Assembly (NCBI RefSeq): GCF_001037495.1
Contig: NZ_KQ089822.1
Span: 3,119,938-3,183,937, forward strand
Reading direction: 5' to 3'
Origin: Citrobacter sp. MGH106
GTDB lineage: Bacteria > Pseudomonadota > Gammaproteobacteria > Enterobacterales > Enterobacteriaceae
Length of the DNA stretch: 64,000 bases
The position numbers and the translations under genes were made by a program. The notes beneath the pieces were generated by a model. That model did no database searches. It saw only the letters and a program-made list of their open reading frames with translations, and was not told the DNA's origin. Positions within the stretch are counted from its first letter, which is position 1. Every line of letters begins with the position of its first letter. Below are positions 39,274-47,750 of this stretch, piece after piece.

Positions 39274-39702
39274 ATGTACAACACAATCATAATGCCTGTT
39301 GATGTATTTGAAATGGAACTGAGCGACAAGGCTGTTCGCCATGCAGAATTTCTGGCACAAGATAAAGGTGTGATCCACCTGCTGCATGTGCTTCCGGGTT
39401 CAGCCAGCTTAAGCCTGCACCGTTTTGCCGCTGACGTTCGCCGTTTTGAAGAGCATCTGCAACACGAAGCAGAAACTCGTCTGCAAACTATGGTCGGCCA
39501 CTTCAGCATCGATCCTTCGCGGATCAAGCAGCATGTCCGCTTTGGCAGCGTGCGTGACGTCGTCAATGAGTTGGGTGAAGAACTGAATGCGGATGTAGTG
39601 GTCATTGGCTCACGCAATCCGTCAATTAGCACGCACCTCCTCGGTTCTAACGCCTCCAGCGTGGTTCGCCATGCAACTCTACCGGTACTGGTTGTGCGTT
39701 AA
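39274..39702 (+). CDS. uspG: universal stress protein UspG
   Basis: A 142-residue Usp-family nucleotide-binding protein. It begins [20 protein letters not shown], has the [21 protein letters not shown] phosphate-binding loop and ends [16 protein letters not shown] at 39261-39266 fixes the start at 39274; a longer frame begins at 39208. In E. coli K-12 its downstream neighbour is ahpF; here a four-gene reductase cluster lies between. Confidence 0.94.
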   Translation: MYNTIIMPVDVFEMELSDKAVRHAEFLAQDKGVIHLLHVLPGSASLSLHRFAADVRRFEEHLQHEAETRLQTMVGHFSIDPSRIKQHVRFGSVRDVVNELGEELNADVVVIGSRNPSISTHLLGSNASSVVRHATLPVLVVR

Positions 39703-39723
39703 TTCGAACTAAGATAAGACAGA

Positions 39724-39765
39724 AAACCCCAGCCAGGATTTTACCTGGCTGGGGTTTATATTTTA
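39724..39765. terminator. bidirectional terminator between uspG and the DmsABC-like operon
   Basis: A perfect 14-bp stem, 39724-39737 with 39744-39757 (core ACCCCAGCCAGG/CCTGGCTGGGGT), has a six-base loop. ATATTTTA follows on the right, and GTCTT-type pyrimidines follow for the minus strand. Confidence 0.88.
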
Positions 39766-39771
39766 TGGCCC

Positions 39772-40539
39772 TCAGTACAAATGACCAATATTCACGATGG
39801 TGCTGACGGTATCACCAAAGAAGGTCAAACGACTCAAAAACACGCCAATGAACAGCAGTACAAAGAGTGTTTTCGCTCTACGTTCACCATTGCGGCTCAG
39901 CACGAACGCCACCGCCAGGCACACCAGACTTGCCAGGTAAAGCGGGGATGTAAGCCAGGCATGAGCCGTCATCTGCATGATTGTTCCACCACTTAGCCAG
40001 ATAATCGGCGCGACAATCAGTACCGCCATGCAGACCAGGATCCCCTGACGCAATGCAGCAACTGCCGGCGTGAGATTCAACAGTGGGATCGCCGCACAAC
40101 CCATTACCCATACAGTGATAAAGAACAGCAGCATCGTCAGACCATTGGCGATAGCGACCATCGCTGGCGCGGCATAGGTCATGCCCTGCACCGCCACCAG
40201 CGCCATACCGAGAAGGGATGCCAGTACAGCCGGGATCTTATGCCCTTTAGCCAAAAACGTTACGCCGACCGCCGCGCCGTATAACGTTGCGCCGAGAATT
40301 TCGCGGCTCAGCCAGGCGTGCTGTAAGTTAATCAGGGCATTGTAGGCACGATCCGGATGCGCGAGGTGTAATACCGCCGCAACGGATGCCACCGCCAGTA
40401 ACAGTCCGCTGACCAGCCAATAAAGACGTTTACTTTCCAGTTCTCCACGCAGCGTACGCAACGTCAGGATTAACGTCATCCCCACCGACATCTGGCTGAG
40501 TACGGTAAAGACCACCAGAGGAAGTTCGTATTTTTCCAT
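39772..40539 (-). CDS. DmsC-like membrane anchor subunit
   Basis: A 255-residue protein with about eight hydrophobic segments, of the DmsC/YnfH anchor family. It begins MEKYELPLVVFTVLSQMSVG, has the HLAHPDRAYNALINLQHAWLSREIL segment common to these anchors (in parts) and ends FFGDTVSTIVNIGHLY. It should anchor the catalytic dimer and take electrons from menaquinol. Its ATG overlaps the preceding dmsB-like stop by one base. Exact substrate of the complex is unknown. Confidence 0.88.
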   Translation of the reverse strand: MEKYELPLVVFTVLSQMSVGMTLILTLRTLRGELESKRLYWLVSGLLLAVASVAAVLHLAHPDRAYNALINLQHAWLSREILGATLYGAAVGVTFLAKGHKIPAVLASLLGMALVAVQGMTYAAPAMVAIANGLTMLLFFITVWVMGCAAIPLLNLTPAVAALRQGILVCMAVLIVAPIIWLSGGTIMQMTAHAWLTSPLYLASLVCLAVAFVLSRNGERRAKTLFVLLFIGVFLSRLTFFGDTVSTIVNIGHLY

Positions 40540-41096
40540 TACTTGCCCTCCGGTTGCTTCGGTTGACGTGCCAGTATGAAACGCGTCCCGGGGTTAAGCT
40601 GCGGCATACGCGGGAATCCCGGCGGGTACTGCACCGCATTATTTGGTATGGGGTCGGCATCCAGGTCAATAAGCGTCAGCGCCCCCACCGGGCAGGCATT
40701 CACACACGCCGGATTCATACCGATATCAAGACGCTCGTAACACATACTGCATTTTTCCGCTTTTTTCGTTTCCTCATTAAAGCGCGGAGCGCCGTAAGGA
40801 CAATTGCGGATACAGTTTTTACACCCGATGCAGCGCTCCGGGTTATGCACAACCACGCCGTCTTCACGTTTGGTGTATGCCTCTACCGGGCAGGCTGCAA
40901 GACAGGCCGGGTTTTCACAATGGTTGCAGGCCAGCGAGTAAAATGCCCGCTCCTCATGCGGATAAATTTCTTTATCCAGCGGATAGACATAACGCCAGTA
41001 CCGCTCCGGCTCCAGTTGGTTAAAACTTTTACACGCCATCGCGCAGCCACGGCAGCCGATGCACTTATCGCTATTGACTAAAAACGCGCGTCTCAT
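40539..41096 (-). CDS. DmsB-like four-cluster ferredoxin subunit
   Basis: A 185-residue electron-transfer subunit with 16 cysteines in four [4Fe-4S] motifs: CIGCRGCAMAC (from residue 12), CNHCENPACLAAC, CIGCKNCIRNC, and CSMC with NPACVNAC. It would pass electrons from the membrane anchor to the molybdenum subunit. It is coupled to both neighbours by start-stop overlaps (four bases with the upstream catalytic gene). No signal peptide is present, as usual for subunits that travel with a Tat-bearing partner. Confidence 0.93.
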   Translation of the reverse strand: MRRAFLVNSDKCIGCRGCAMACKSFNQLEPERYWRYVYPLDKEIYPHEERAFYSLACNHCENPACLAACPVEAYTKREDGVVVHNPERCIGCKNCIRNCPYGAPRFNEETKKAEKCSMCYERLDIGMNPACVNACPVGALTLIDLDADPIPNNAVQYPPGFPRMPQLNPGTRFILARQPKQPEGK

Positions 41097-43369
41097 GCTG
41101 CGGCTCCTTTACTTCCCAACAGAGTAATATCAACAAATTGACTGTGAATGGCCGCACCTGGCGCACCGGTCGCCATTTTGCCCATATCTGCCGGAGTGTC
41201 CTTAACCACGTTCTGGACGTTGTAACTAAGCTTATTGAACCAGGATTCATACATCACAAGGAAATCTTCCGGGACGTTGGTAGTGATTTTGGCGCGCAGC
41301 TCAACGTGACCCGCCTCGTTGAAAACTTTGACGAGATCGCCTTCAGCAATACCCTTTTTCTGTGCGGCAAACGGATGGATATAAACGAACGGTTCAGGCC
41401 AGAAAACCTGCATCCAGTCCAGATTTACGAACTGTGAATGCAATCCGTACTGGAGGTGAGGTGTAAACAGGTGGAACGGCAGCGTTCCCATGGCACCAGC
41501 TTTATATTCAGGTAAGGCAGTGTGGCCATTTTCCGCACAGCGCTCAGATTTAAACTCGTACTTGCCAGATGGCGTTTTGAATTTGCGATCATACCAGGCC
41601 GCAGAGCTGACCATTTTCGCTTTGCGAGGCCCTTCAAGCAGGTCGTCCCAGCCAGCAATCCCAAATTGTTTACCCATCGCCTCATTGAATTCCTGATCCA
41701 GCCAGCTTTTGGCATCAAACTCTTGCGGGAAGGTACACGAACCAGGTTCCAGTTTATTGATGGTTTTAGATAACAGTGCGGCTATTTCCGGGTCGCTTTT
41801 GCACTCATACAACGGTTTAATCGCCGGTTGGTTGACGGATAACCAATAGTGCCAATAAGACGAAGATACATCCCATTGCTCAAAGGTTGTGGTGACGGGT
41901 AATACAATATCCGCATGCTGAACAGTCTCGTTAAAGAACTGATCGACGCAAACCACCATTTCCAGTTTGTCGAACGCTTTAACCATCTTGTTGCGATCGA
42001 AATCCTGGGCAAACGGGTTTTTAGAGGCCACCCATAACATTCGTACCGGTGGTTCGCTGGCGTCGAGAATGCCCTGTGCCGTCTGGTTGATATTCAACGC
42101 ACGATCAGAGTATTCGCTTTTTTCACCACTATCGCTGACAAACTCACCCACCGGGCCACCAGCACCTTTCATCCCCACAGAACCCTCTGGCGGTTTCTGC
42201 ATCATGCCGTGGTAACTGTAGCCCCAGGTTTGCAAATGTCCGTAGCGAGCGCCGCCACCTTCAATACCGATATTGCCAGTCATCGCCACAAAGGCATCGA
42301 TCGCTCGCACGTTTGCACCGCCATTGACGTGCCGCTGCATACCGTAGCCAATCCACACGGTGGCAGGATTAACAGCGGTAAACTCCTCCGCCAGCTCGCG
42401 GATAACTTCTGCTGACAGACCACAAATTTCTGACGCCCACTCAACGGTGACGTTATTACGCAGATAGTCTTCAAATTCCGCGTAGCCATGGGAATAGTTG
42501 TTCACAAAATCCTGATCAACCAGCCCCTTATCCACCAGATGCCGTGCCATGCCGAGGGCCAGCGCGCCATCTGAACCAGGGCGAACACGCAGGTACAGGT
42601 CGGCTTTTGCTGCCGTTTGCGTCAGCAGCGGATCAATAACGACAATCTTCGCGCCTTTTTCCCGAGCCTGGTAGATGTACTTCATTGTGTGCATGGAGCA
42701 CCACGCCGGGTTTGCCCCCCAGATGATAATGTATTTTGCTTTCACAAAATCTTCCGGATCGTTACACCACATATCCCCCATATCGTAATTCTGAGCATCA
42801 ATACCCGCAGGCCAGCACGGTGTACCGGCGAAGCGCGTGGTGTACCCCAGAGAAGACATCATCCCTTCAACGGCATACCCCATCACTCCGAGGTTGCCGG
42901 AATATTTAGACAGAGCCAGCCCCAGCATTGAGCCGTCTTTCTTTTTGATTTCCAGCATTTTTTTGGCAATCCGTTGCATCGCCTCATCCCAGGAAACCCG
43001 ACGCCATTTGCCGCTACCACGGCCATCCTGAACCATTGGATATTTAATGCGATCGGGGCTGTACACCCGGCGAGGATAAGTCAGTCCTTTCACGCAAGGC
43101 GTCCCGTGGGTAAATGTGGACTCCGTAGCCCCTTCCACAAAGGTGATCACATCATCTTTCACCCAGGTTTTCAGGCTGCAGGTGTCGTAGCAGTTACGTG
43201 GGCATGCATTGCGATGAATAGTGTAAGTTTTAGGGTTAAATGGAACTGGCGGTTGCGCGTAAGCACAGCGCGATGACAATAATCCCCCCGGTAAGGCGGC
43301 TACAGCACTAAGTGCAGCCAGTCCCTTTAAAAAAGAACGTCTGTTCAGAAGTCCCTGTTCATTGCTCAT
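41093..43369 (-). CDS. DMSO-reductase-family molybdoenzyme, catalytic subunit
   Basis: A 758-residue protein. The twin-arginine signal RRSFLKG lies at residues 10-16, with cleavage probably after AYA near 38. A [4Fe-4S] site has Cys56, Cys60, Cys64 and Cys92 (CPRNCYDTC ... PCVKG). Bis-MGD-binding features follow, such as WGANPAW, GYGMQRHVNGG and ADIVLPVTTTFE. The likely metal ligand region is FAGTPCWPAGI, where Cys185 is the candidate. This would place it nearer the thiosulfate/polysulfide-type enzymes than serine-ligated DmsA, but that is inference. I cannot name the substrate. An analogous locus near ahpCF exists in Salmonella as I remember, unverified. Confidence 0.88.
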   Translation of the reverse strand: MSNEQGLLNRRSFLKGLAALSAVAALPGGLLSSRCAYAQPPVPFNPKTYTIHRNACPRNCYDTCSLKTWVKDDVITFVEGATESTFTHGTPCVKGLTYPRRVYSPDRIKYPMVQDGRGSGKWRRVSWDEAMQRIAKKMLEIKKKDGSMLGLALSKYSGNLGVMGYAVEGMMSSLGYTTRFAGTPCWPAGIDAQNYDMGDMWCNDPEDFVKAKYIIIWGANPAWCSMHTMKYIYQAREKGAKIVVIDPLLTQTAAKADLYLRVRPGSDGALALGMARHLVDKGLVDQDFVNNYSHGYAEFEDYLRNNVTVEWASEICGLSAEVIRELAEEFTAVNPATVWIGYGMQRHVNGGANVRAIDAFVAMTGNIGIEGGGARYGHLQTWGYSYHGMMQKPPEGSVGMKGAGGPVGEFVSDSGEKSEYSDRALNINQTAQGILDASEPPVRMLWVASKNPFAQDFDRNKMVKAFDKLEMVVCVDQFFNETVQHADIVLPVTTTFEQWDVSSSYWHYWLSVNQPAIKPLYECKSDPEIAALLSKTINKLEPGSCTFPQEFDAKSWLDQEFNEAMGKQFGIAGWDDLLEGPRKAKMVSSAAWYDRKFKTPSGKYEFKSERCAENGHTALPEYKAGAMGTLPFHLFTPHLQYGLHSQFVNLDWMQVFWPEPFVYIHPFAAQKKGIAEGDLVKVFNEAGHVELRAKITTNVPEDFLVMYESWFNKLSYNVQNVVKDTPADMGKMATGAPGAAIHSQFVDITLLGSKGAAA

Positions 43370-43919
43370 ATGATACTCTCGTTATTAATTCACCAAGCCA
43401 ATAAGATAATTTTTCCGCTATGTTTTGCAGTGCGGCGGTTTGTGCATTTATTTTGATTTTATCGATATAATCCGGCACCCATTTCGCTATATATTCCATT
43501 ACATACTGATTAAATACCGGAATATATTCAGCAGATTTTCTGGCATTGGCACTCAGTAAAACAGCCAACTCCAGGACATAAGAAATATGATCATCTGGCA
43601 TGCTATTTTCTTGATTTGCAGACAATCCGAGTTTTTCCATGAACTCCCGGTGGCACAAGGTGGCTTTTCCCATCACCAGCGCCTCGTCTTCCAGGTACAC
43701 CGAGGCGTAGGGTGCAGCTTTCAACGCTAACGGGCCGACAAAAAGCGCATTGAAATCGTATTCGATATCCAGCCAGTCCTGACCAGTGAAATTACCCGAT
43801 TCATCAGCCAGTGAAATATAAGCAGACTTAAGTGAACCCCCGTCATAAGAAATAAAAAAATCACGTAACAACAACCCTGCCGACTCAAATTTCGTCAGGG
43901 CTTCATAATTTAAATCCAT
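43359..43919 (-). CDS. TorD/DmsD-family maturation chaperone
   Basis: A 186-residue all-helical protein and first gene of the reductase operon. It shows TorD-family marks: DIEYDFNALFVGPLALKAAPYASVYL and the later PDDHISYVLELAVLL helix. Such proteins bind the Tat signal and guard cofactor loading of the molybdoenzyme. The ATG at 43919 is preferred because GAGGGG lies about ten bases upstream; an ATG at 43937 adds MRGFSF and lacks a ribosome site. Its 3' end overlaps the catalytic gene by 11 bases. Confidence 0.83.
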   Translation of the reverse strand: MDLNYEALTKFESAGLLLRDFFISYDGGSLKSAYISLADESGNFTGQDWLDIEYDFNALFVGPLALKAAPYASVYLEDEALVMGKATLCHREFMEKLGLSANQENSMPDDHISYVLELAVLLSANARKSAEYIPVFNQYVMEYIAKWVPDYIDKIKINAQTAALQNIAEKLSYWLGELITRVSYEQ

Positions 43920-44079
43920 GAATGAAAAGCCCCTCATTCACATAATGAATATATGTAACAAACAGAGGCGTTATAATATCGAAAGGGCTAAATCATTCTT
44001 TGATTAAATAAATCATTCGCTACGTTAAAAACGATGTCTTATCAGATTTATTGTTTCAAGAATTGACAATAGGGGGCGG

Positions 44080-44117
44080 GGAAAATAAAAAAACCGCCAG
44101 TGGGTAACTGACGGTTT
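44080..44117 (-). terminator. ahpF terminator
   Basis: On the minus strand AAACCGTCAG pairs with CTGGCGGTTT (plus 44108-44117 and 44091-44100) with one mismatch, followed by TTTTATTTT. Confidence 0.88.
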
Positions 44118-44144
44118 TGGTTTTGCAGGTGAGTCTTACTTTTC

Positions 44145-45710
44145 TTATGCTGTAGTTGTACGAATCAGATAATCAAAGGAGCTCAGCGATGCTTTCGCGC
44201 CCTCGCCGGTGGCGATGATAATCTGTTTGTACGGTACGGTAGTGCAGTCGCCAGCCGCGAAAACGCCCTTCACGCTGGTTTCACACTTGGCATCGATGAT
44301 AATTTCACCCATGCGGTTACGTTCAACGGAGCCTTCCAGCCAGTTGGTATTCGGCAGCAGGCCAATCTGAACAAAAATACCTGACAATTCGACATTGTGG
44401 ACATCGCCACTGACGCGATCGCGATATTCCAGACCGGTAACCTTGCTGCCATCGCCTTTCACTTCGGTTGTTTGTGCATTCAGAATGATATCGACATTTT
44501 TCAGGCTGCGAACTTTATTCTGCAGAACCTGGTCAGCCTTCATTTCCGGAGCAAACTCCAGCAAAGTCACATGCTCAACAATACCAGCCAGATCGATAGC
44601 CGCTTCAACGCCAGAGTTACCACCGCCAATGACTGCTACGCGTTTACCTTTAAACAGCGGGCCGTCACAGTGTGGGCAATAGGTAACGCCTTTGGTGCGA
44701 TACTGGTCTTCGCCTGGAACGTTCATGTTGCGCCACTTAGCACCGGTCGCAATGATTATACTGCGCGCTTTCAGTACCGCGCCGGAAGCGGTTTCAATCT
44801 GATGCAAGCCACCTTCCGTCGCCGCCGGAACCAGTTTGCTGGCGCTCTGGCTATCAATGACATCAACATCATAATCATCAACGTGTGCTTTCAGTGCGCC
44901 TGCCAGTTTCTGCCCCTCGGTTTTCGGCACCGAGATATAGTTTTCGATATCAACGGTATCAAGTACCTGACCACCAAAGCGTTCGCCCATCAGGCCGGTT
45001 CGAATACCTTTACGCGCAGAATAAACTGCAGCAGCAGCCCCAGCAGGACCAGAACCGACGATCAGCACATCGTAAGCGTCACGCTTATTCAGCTCTTCCG
45101 CTGCACGTTTCTCTGCGCCAGTGTCCACTTTTGCCACGATTTCAGTCAGCGTCATACGGCCCTGACCAAACTCTTTACCGTTCATATACACCGCCGGAAC
45201 GCCCATCACGTTACGATCGGTAATCTCATTCTGGAATGTGCCACCATCAATCGCCGTATGTTTGATACGCGGATTCAGAACCGCCATCAGGTTCAGTGCC
45301 TGCACCACGTCCGGGCAGTTATGGCAGGACAGAGAGTAATAGGTTTCGAACTCAAAATCCCCGTCGAGGGCGCTGATCTGCTCCAGCAGAGACTGCGCCT
45401 CTTTAGACGGATGACCACCGGTCCACAACAGTGCCAGTACCAGTGAGGTAAACTCGTGGCCCAATGGGGAACCGGCAAAACGCGGCCCCTGGCTGGAGCC
45501 CGGATTCGTAATCAGGAACGAGGGCTTACGTACTGCCAGAGTGTTGTCTTCTTTGAAGGTGACTTTCTCTGAAAGCTCAGCAATTTCAGTCAGCAGTTCC
45601 TTGATTTCTGCCGATTTAGCGCTGTCATCCAGCGTTGCAATCAGCTCAACAGGTTTGGTCAGTTTCTCAAGATAAGCCTTGAGCTGGGTTTTCATATTTG
45701 TGTCGAGCAT
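44145..45710 (-). CDS. ahpF: alkyl hydroperoxide reductase subunit F
   Basis: A 521-residue NADH-dependent flavoprotein disulfide reductase that recycles AhpC. The N-terminal tandem thioredoxin-like domain has the CHNC redox pair near residue 130. FAD binding shows as [21 protein letters not shown], the second redox pair as CPHC near residue 346 and the NADH motif as [18 protein letters not shown]. The start at 45710 ([10 protein letters not shown]) has GAGGGAAG upstream; the longer frame to 45806 would run through the ahpC-ahpF palindrome region and is rejected. Confidence 0.97.
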   Translation of the reverse strand: MLDTNMKTQLKAYLEKLTKPVELIATLDDSAKSAEIKELLTEIAELSEKVTFKEDNTLAVRKPSFLITNPGSSQGPRFAGSPLGHEFTSLVLALLWTGGHPSKEAQSLLEQISALDGDFEFETYYSLSCHNCPDVVQALNLMAVLNPRIKHTAIDGGTFQNEITDRNVMGVPAVYMNGKEFGQGRMTLTEIVAKVDTGAEKRAAEELNKRDAYDVLIVGSGPAGAAAAVYSARKGIRTGLMGERFGGQVLDTVDIENYISVPKTEGQKLAGALKAHVDDYDVDVIDSQSASKLVPAATEGGLHQIETASGAVLKARSIIIATGAKWRNMNVPGEDQYRTKGVTYCPHCDGPLFKGKRVAVIGGGNSGVEAAIDLAGIVEHVTLLEFAPEMKADQVLQNKVRSLKNVDIILNAQTTEVKGDGSKVTGLEYRDRVSGDVHNVELSGIFVQIGLLPNTNWLEGSVERNRMGEIIIDAKCETSVKGVFAAGDCTTVPYKQIIIATGEGAKASLSSFDYLIRTTTA

Positions 45711-45796
45711 TGTTCTTCCCTCTCTGAAAACATCATCATGCAAGCCGACTTCGCGGGACTGCATTAATGCAACTTGCGTCATGGTGCTGGAATGAA

Positions 45797-45818
45797 ACAG
45801 GCGCAAATTTGCGCCTGT
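45797..45818. repeat. perfect 22-bp palindrome between ahpC and ahpF
   Basis: ACAGGCGCAAA (45797-45807) and its exact reverse complement TTTGCGCCTGT (45808-45818) meet without a spacer. It lies in the ahpC-ahpF intercistronic gap and could form a hairpin in the mRNA. No T-run follows it on either strand. Confidence 0.85.
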
Positions 45819-45821
45819 GGA

Positions 45822-45853
45822 ATGCCGGATGCACTGCGTTTATCCGGCCTACA
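45822..45853. repeat. REP-like unit between ahpC and ahpF
   Basis: GCCGGATGCACTGCG is followed by TTATCCGGCCTACA, the typical half-palindrome of repetitive extragenic palindromic units. It lies 11 bases after the ahpC stop, next to the 22-bp palindrome. Confidence 0.85.
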
Positions 45854-45864
45854 AATTATGCGAC

Positions 45865-46428
45865 TTAAATCTTACCAACCAGGTCCAGAGATGGAGCTAA
45901 TGTGGCTTCGCCTTCTTTCCATTTCGCCGGGCAAACTTCGCCTGGGTGAGAAGCAACGTACTGAGCTGCTTTAATTTTACGCAGCAGGTCAGACGCATCA
46001 CGGCCGATACCTTCAGCGGTAACTTCGATTGCCTGAATGATGCCCTGCGGGTCAACAACGAAAGTTGCGCGGTCAGCCAGACCTTCATCTTCACGCATGT
46101 TGTCAAAGTTACGGGTCAGGGCGCCAGTCGGGTCACCGATCATCGCATATTTGATTTTGGCGATGGTTTCAGAACTGCTGTGCCATGCTTTGTGAGTAAA
46201 GTGGGTGTCGGTAGAAACAGAGTAAACGTCTACGCCCAGCTTCTGCAGTTCTTCATAATGGTCTGCAACGTCACCCAGTTCGGTCGGGCAAACGAAAGTA
46301 AAGTCAGCCGGGTAGAAGAAGAAGACACTCCAACGACCTTCGGTATCTTTCTCGGTTACTTCGATGAACTCACCGTTTTTGAACGCCTGGTTTTTGAAAG
46401 GTTTAATTTTTGTATTAATCAAAGACAT
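45865..46428 (-). CDS. ahpC: alkyl hydroperoxide reductase subunit C (peroxiredoxin)
   Basis: A 187-residue typical two-cysteine peroxiredoxin, the main scavenger of endogenous hydrogen peroxide. Peroxidatic Cys47 is in FTFVCPTEL and resolving Cys166 is in GEVCPAKW. It starts [11 protein letters not shown], with GGAGGAAGTACAG upstream. Regulation by OxyR is established in E. coli. A degenerate TTAT-N7-ATAA sequence at 46500-46514 might be part of an OxyR site but is weak. Confidence 0.98.
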   Translation of the reverse strand: MSLINTKIKPFKNQAFKNGEFIEVTEKDTEGRWSVFFFYPADFTFVCPTELGDVADHYEELQKLGVDVYSVSTDTHFTHKAWHSSSETIAKIKYAMIGDPTGALTRNFDNMREDEGLADRATFVVDPQGIIQAIEVTAEGIGRDASDLLRKIKAAQYVASHPGEVCPAKWKEGEATLAPSLDLVGKI

Positions 46429-46560
46429 CTGTACTTCCTCCGTGTTTTCGTTGAGGGATAAGTTAACGAAAATCTCTTCTCAGGGCTAATGCGTTTCCTT
46501 TATCAAATCAATAAGCGTTAACTAACAACCGACTCAACCCATTTTGATAACTCTAAGCCA

Positions 46561-46592
46561 AAAGTAAAAAAGGCCCCCTTTGCAGGGAGCCC
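46561..46592 (-). terminator. orphan minus-strand terminator upstream of ahpC
   Basis: On the minus strand GGCTCCC-TGCAAA-GGGGGCC (plus 46592 down to 46573) forms a 7-bp stem with one G-T pair, followed by TTTTTTACTTTT. It lies about 130 bases before the ahpC start and reads toward ahpC, but no gene precedes it on this strand. It may end a small RNA or an ahpC leader transcript. Confidence 0.72.
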
Positions 46593-46728
46593 CATTACCC
46601 GAGTTACCCGCAGATAACTTCAGTGCCAGCAGTGCTGGCTAAGTGTTGCGCTCTACATTACCTTAACAAAGGTTGTAACAGCGATTGGGATTACATCACC
46701 CAGCGAACGAAAGGGCAATCGACAGACT

Positions 46729-46765
46729 GTCGGTCTTACCTATGGCTGTGATAGGTTTTACAACT
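46729..46765 (+). promoter_or_regulatory. OxyR-like binding site upstream of dsbG
   Basis: The core CTAT-N7-ATAG (46740-46754) matches the OxyR consensus exactly. The flanking heptamers GTCTTAC and GTTTTAC both fit the nTnnnAn pattern. The outermost ATAG and CTAT quarters match poorly. It lies 37 bases before the dsbG ATG; OxyR control of dsbG is reported in E. coli. Confidence 0.7.
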
Positions 46766-46801
46766 CAGCCCCCTTTCCTTCTGATTTTATAAGGAAAATC
46801 A

Positions 46802-47548
46802 ATGCTCAAACGTACATTACTCTTAGCCCTGTTACCTGCCGTCGTACACGCCGAAGACCTCCCGGACGCCGTTAAAGCGATTGAGAAACAAGGCATTACA
46901 ATCCTGAAGCCGTTTGACGCGCCGGGTGGGATGAAAGGCTACCTGGGAAAATACCAGGACATGGGCGTGACTATCTATGTCACACCAGACGGAAAACATG
47001 CTATCTCCGGCTATATGTATAACGAAAAAGGCGAAAACCTCAGTAATGAGCTGATAGAAAAAGAAATCTATGCACCTGCAGGGCGCGAAATGTGGCAGCG
47101 TATGGAAAAAGCACACTGGATCCTGGACGGCAAAAAAGAGGCTCCGGTTATCGTCTATGTATTTGCCGACCCTTTCTGCCCGTACTGCAAACAGTTCTGG
47201 CAGCAAGCGCGTCCATGGGTTGAATCTGGTAAAGTTCAGTTACGAACGCTGCTGGTAGGCGTGATTAAACCCGAAAGCCCGGCTACTGCGGCGGCAATTC
47301 TGGCAACCAAAGATCCGGCTAAGACCTGGCACGACTATGAGGCCTCCAGCGGTAAAATGAAACTGGACATGCCGGCATCTCCCCCTTCAGAGCAACTGAA
47401 GGCACTGAATATCAATCAAAAATTAATGGACGATTTGGGCGCTAACGTGACACCGGCAATCTATTACATGAGTAAAGACAATACATTGCAACAGGAAGTA
47501 GGTTTGCCAGATAAGGAAAAATTGAACATCATTATGGGCACTGAATAA
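46802..47548 (+). CDS. dsbG: thiol:disulfide interchange protein DsbG
   Basis: A 248-residue periplasmic dimeric thioredoxin-fold protein. The signal peptide ends AVVHA before EDLP. The N-terminal dimerisation domain is about residues 18-75. The active site CPYC lies in [13 protein letters not shown], and the cis-proline loop in NVTPAIYY. It rescues sulfenylated single cysteines. It is divergent from ahpC, so both genes of the region serve oxidant defence. Confidence 0.96.
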   Translation: MLKRTLLLALLPAVVHAEDLPDAVKAIEKQGITILKPFDAPGGMKGYLGKYQDMGVTIYVTPDGKHAISGYMYNEKGENLSNELIEKEIYAPAGREMWQRMEKAHWILDGKKEAPVIVYVFADPFCPYCKQFWQQARPWVESGKVQLRTLLVGVIKPESPATAAAILATKDPAKTWHDYEASSGKMKLDMPASPPSEQLKALNINQKLMDDLGANVTPAIYYMSKDNTLQQEVGLPDKEKLNIIMGTE

Positions 47549-47557
47549 AGATAATAC

Positions 47558-47605
47558 GATGAGTGATTATTATCATTTTCATATCGATCGCTCATCACAC
47601 TTTTT
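47558..47605 (+). terminator. probable dsbG terminator
   Basis: GATGAGTGAT (47558-47567) pairs with ATCGCTCATC (47587-47596), one G-T pair, around a 19-base loop, followed by ACACTTTTTC. Confidence 0.65.
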
Positions 47606-47750
47606 CCTCGTACAATTAACACAGGCTGTGCTACTTTAGTTTTAGTTAACTGTTCATTAAGATTTAAATGGATATGTGCTAAGAATGATTAATAACTTAG
47701 ACATAATGAAACGGAATATTTCAGAGCAAAGCTAAGACAGGAATGGATAT

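Larger units (their letters stand above)
46429..46801. other. divergent control region of ahpC and dsbG
   Basis: This 373-base gap has no gene. It holds the ahpC promoter (left), the orphan minus-strand terminator, a stem of GCCAGCA and TGCTGGC-type bases near 46624-46640, and the OxyR-like site next to dsbG. Confidence 0.7.

Noticed and set aside
43938-44080. Possible FNR site upstream of the DmsABC-like operon (TTTGATTAAATAAATCATT near 44000)
   Set aside because: The half-sites TTGAT and ATCA are not separated by the four bases that FNR needs, so anaerobic control is not supported by this sequence.
44397-45446. 349-codon open frame on the plus strand inside ahpF
   Set aside because: Antisense shadow of ahpF; no ribosome site, signal or recognisable domain.
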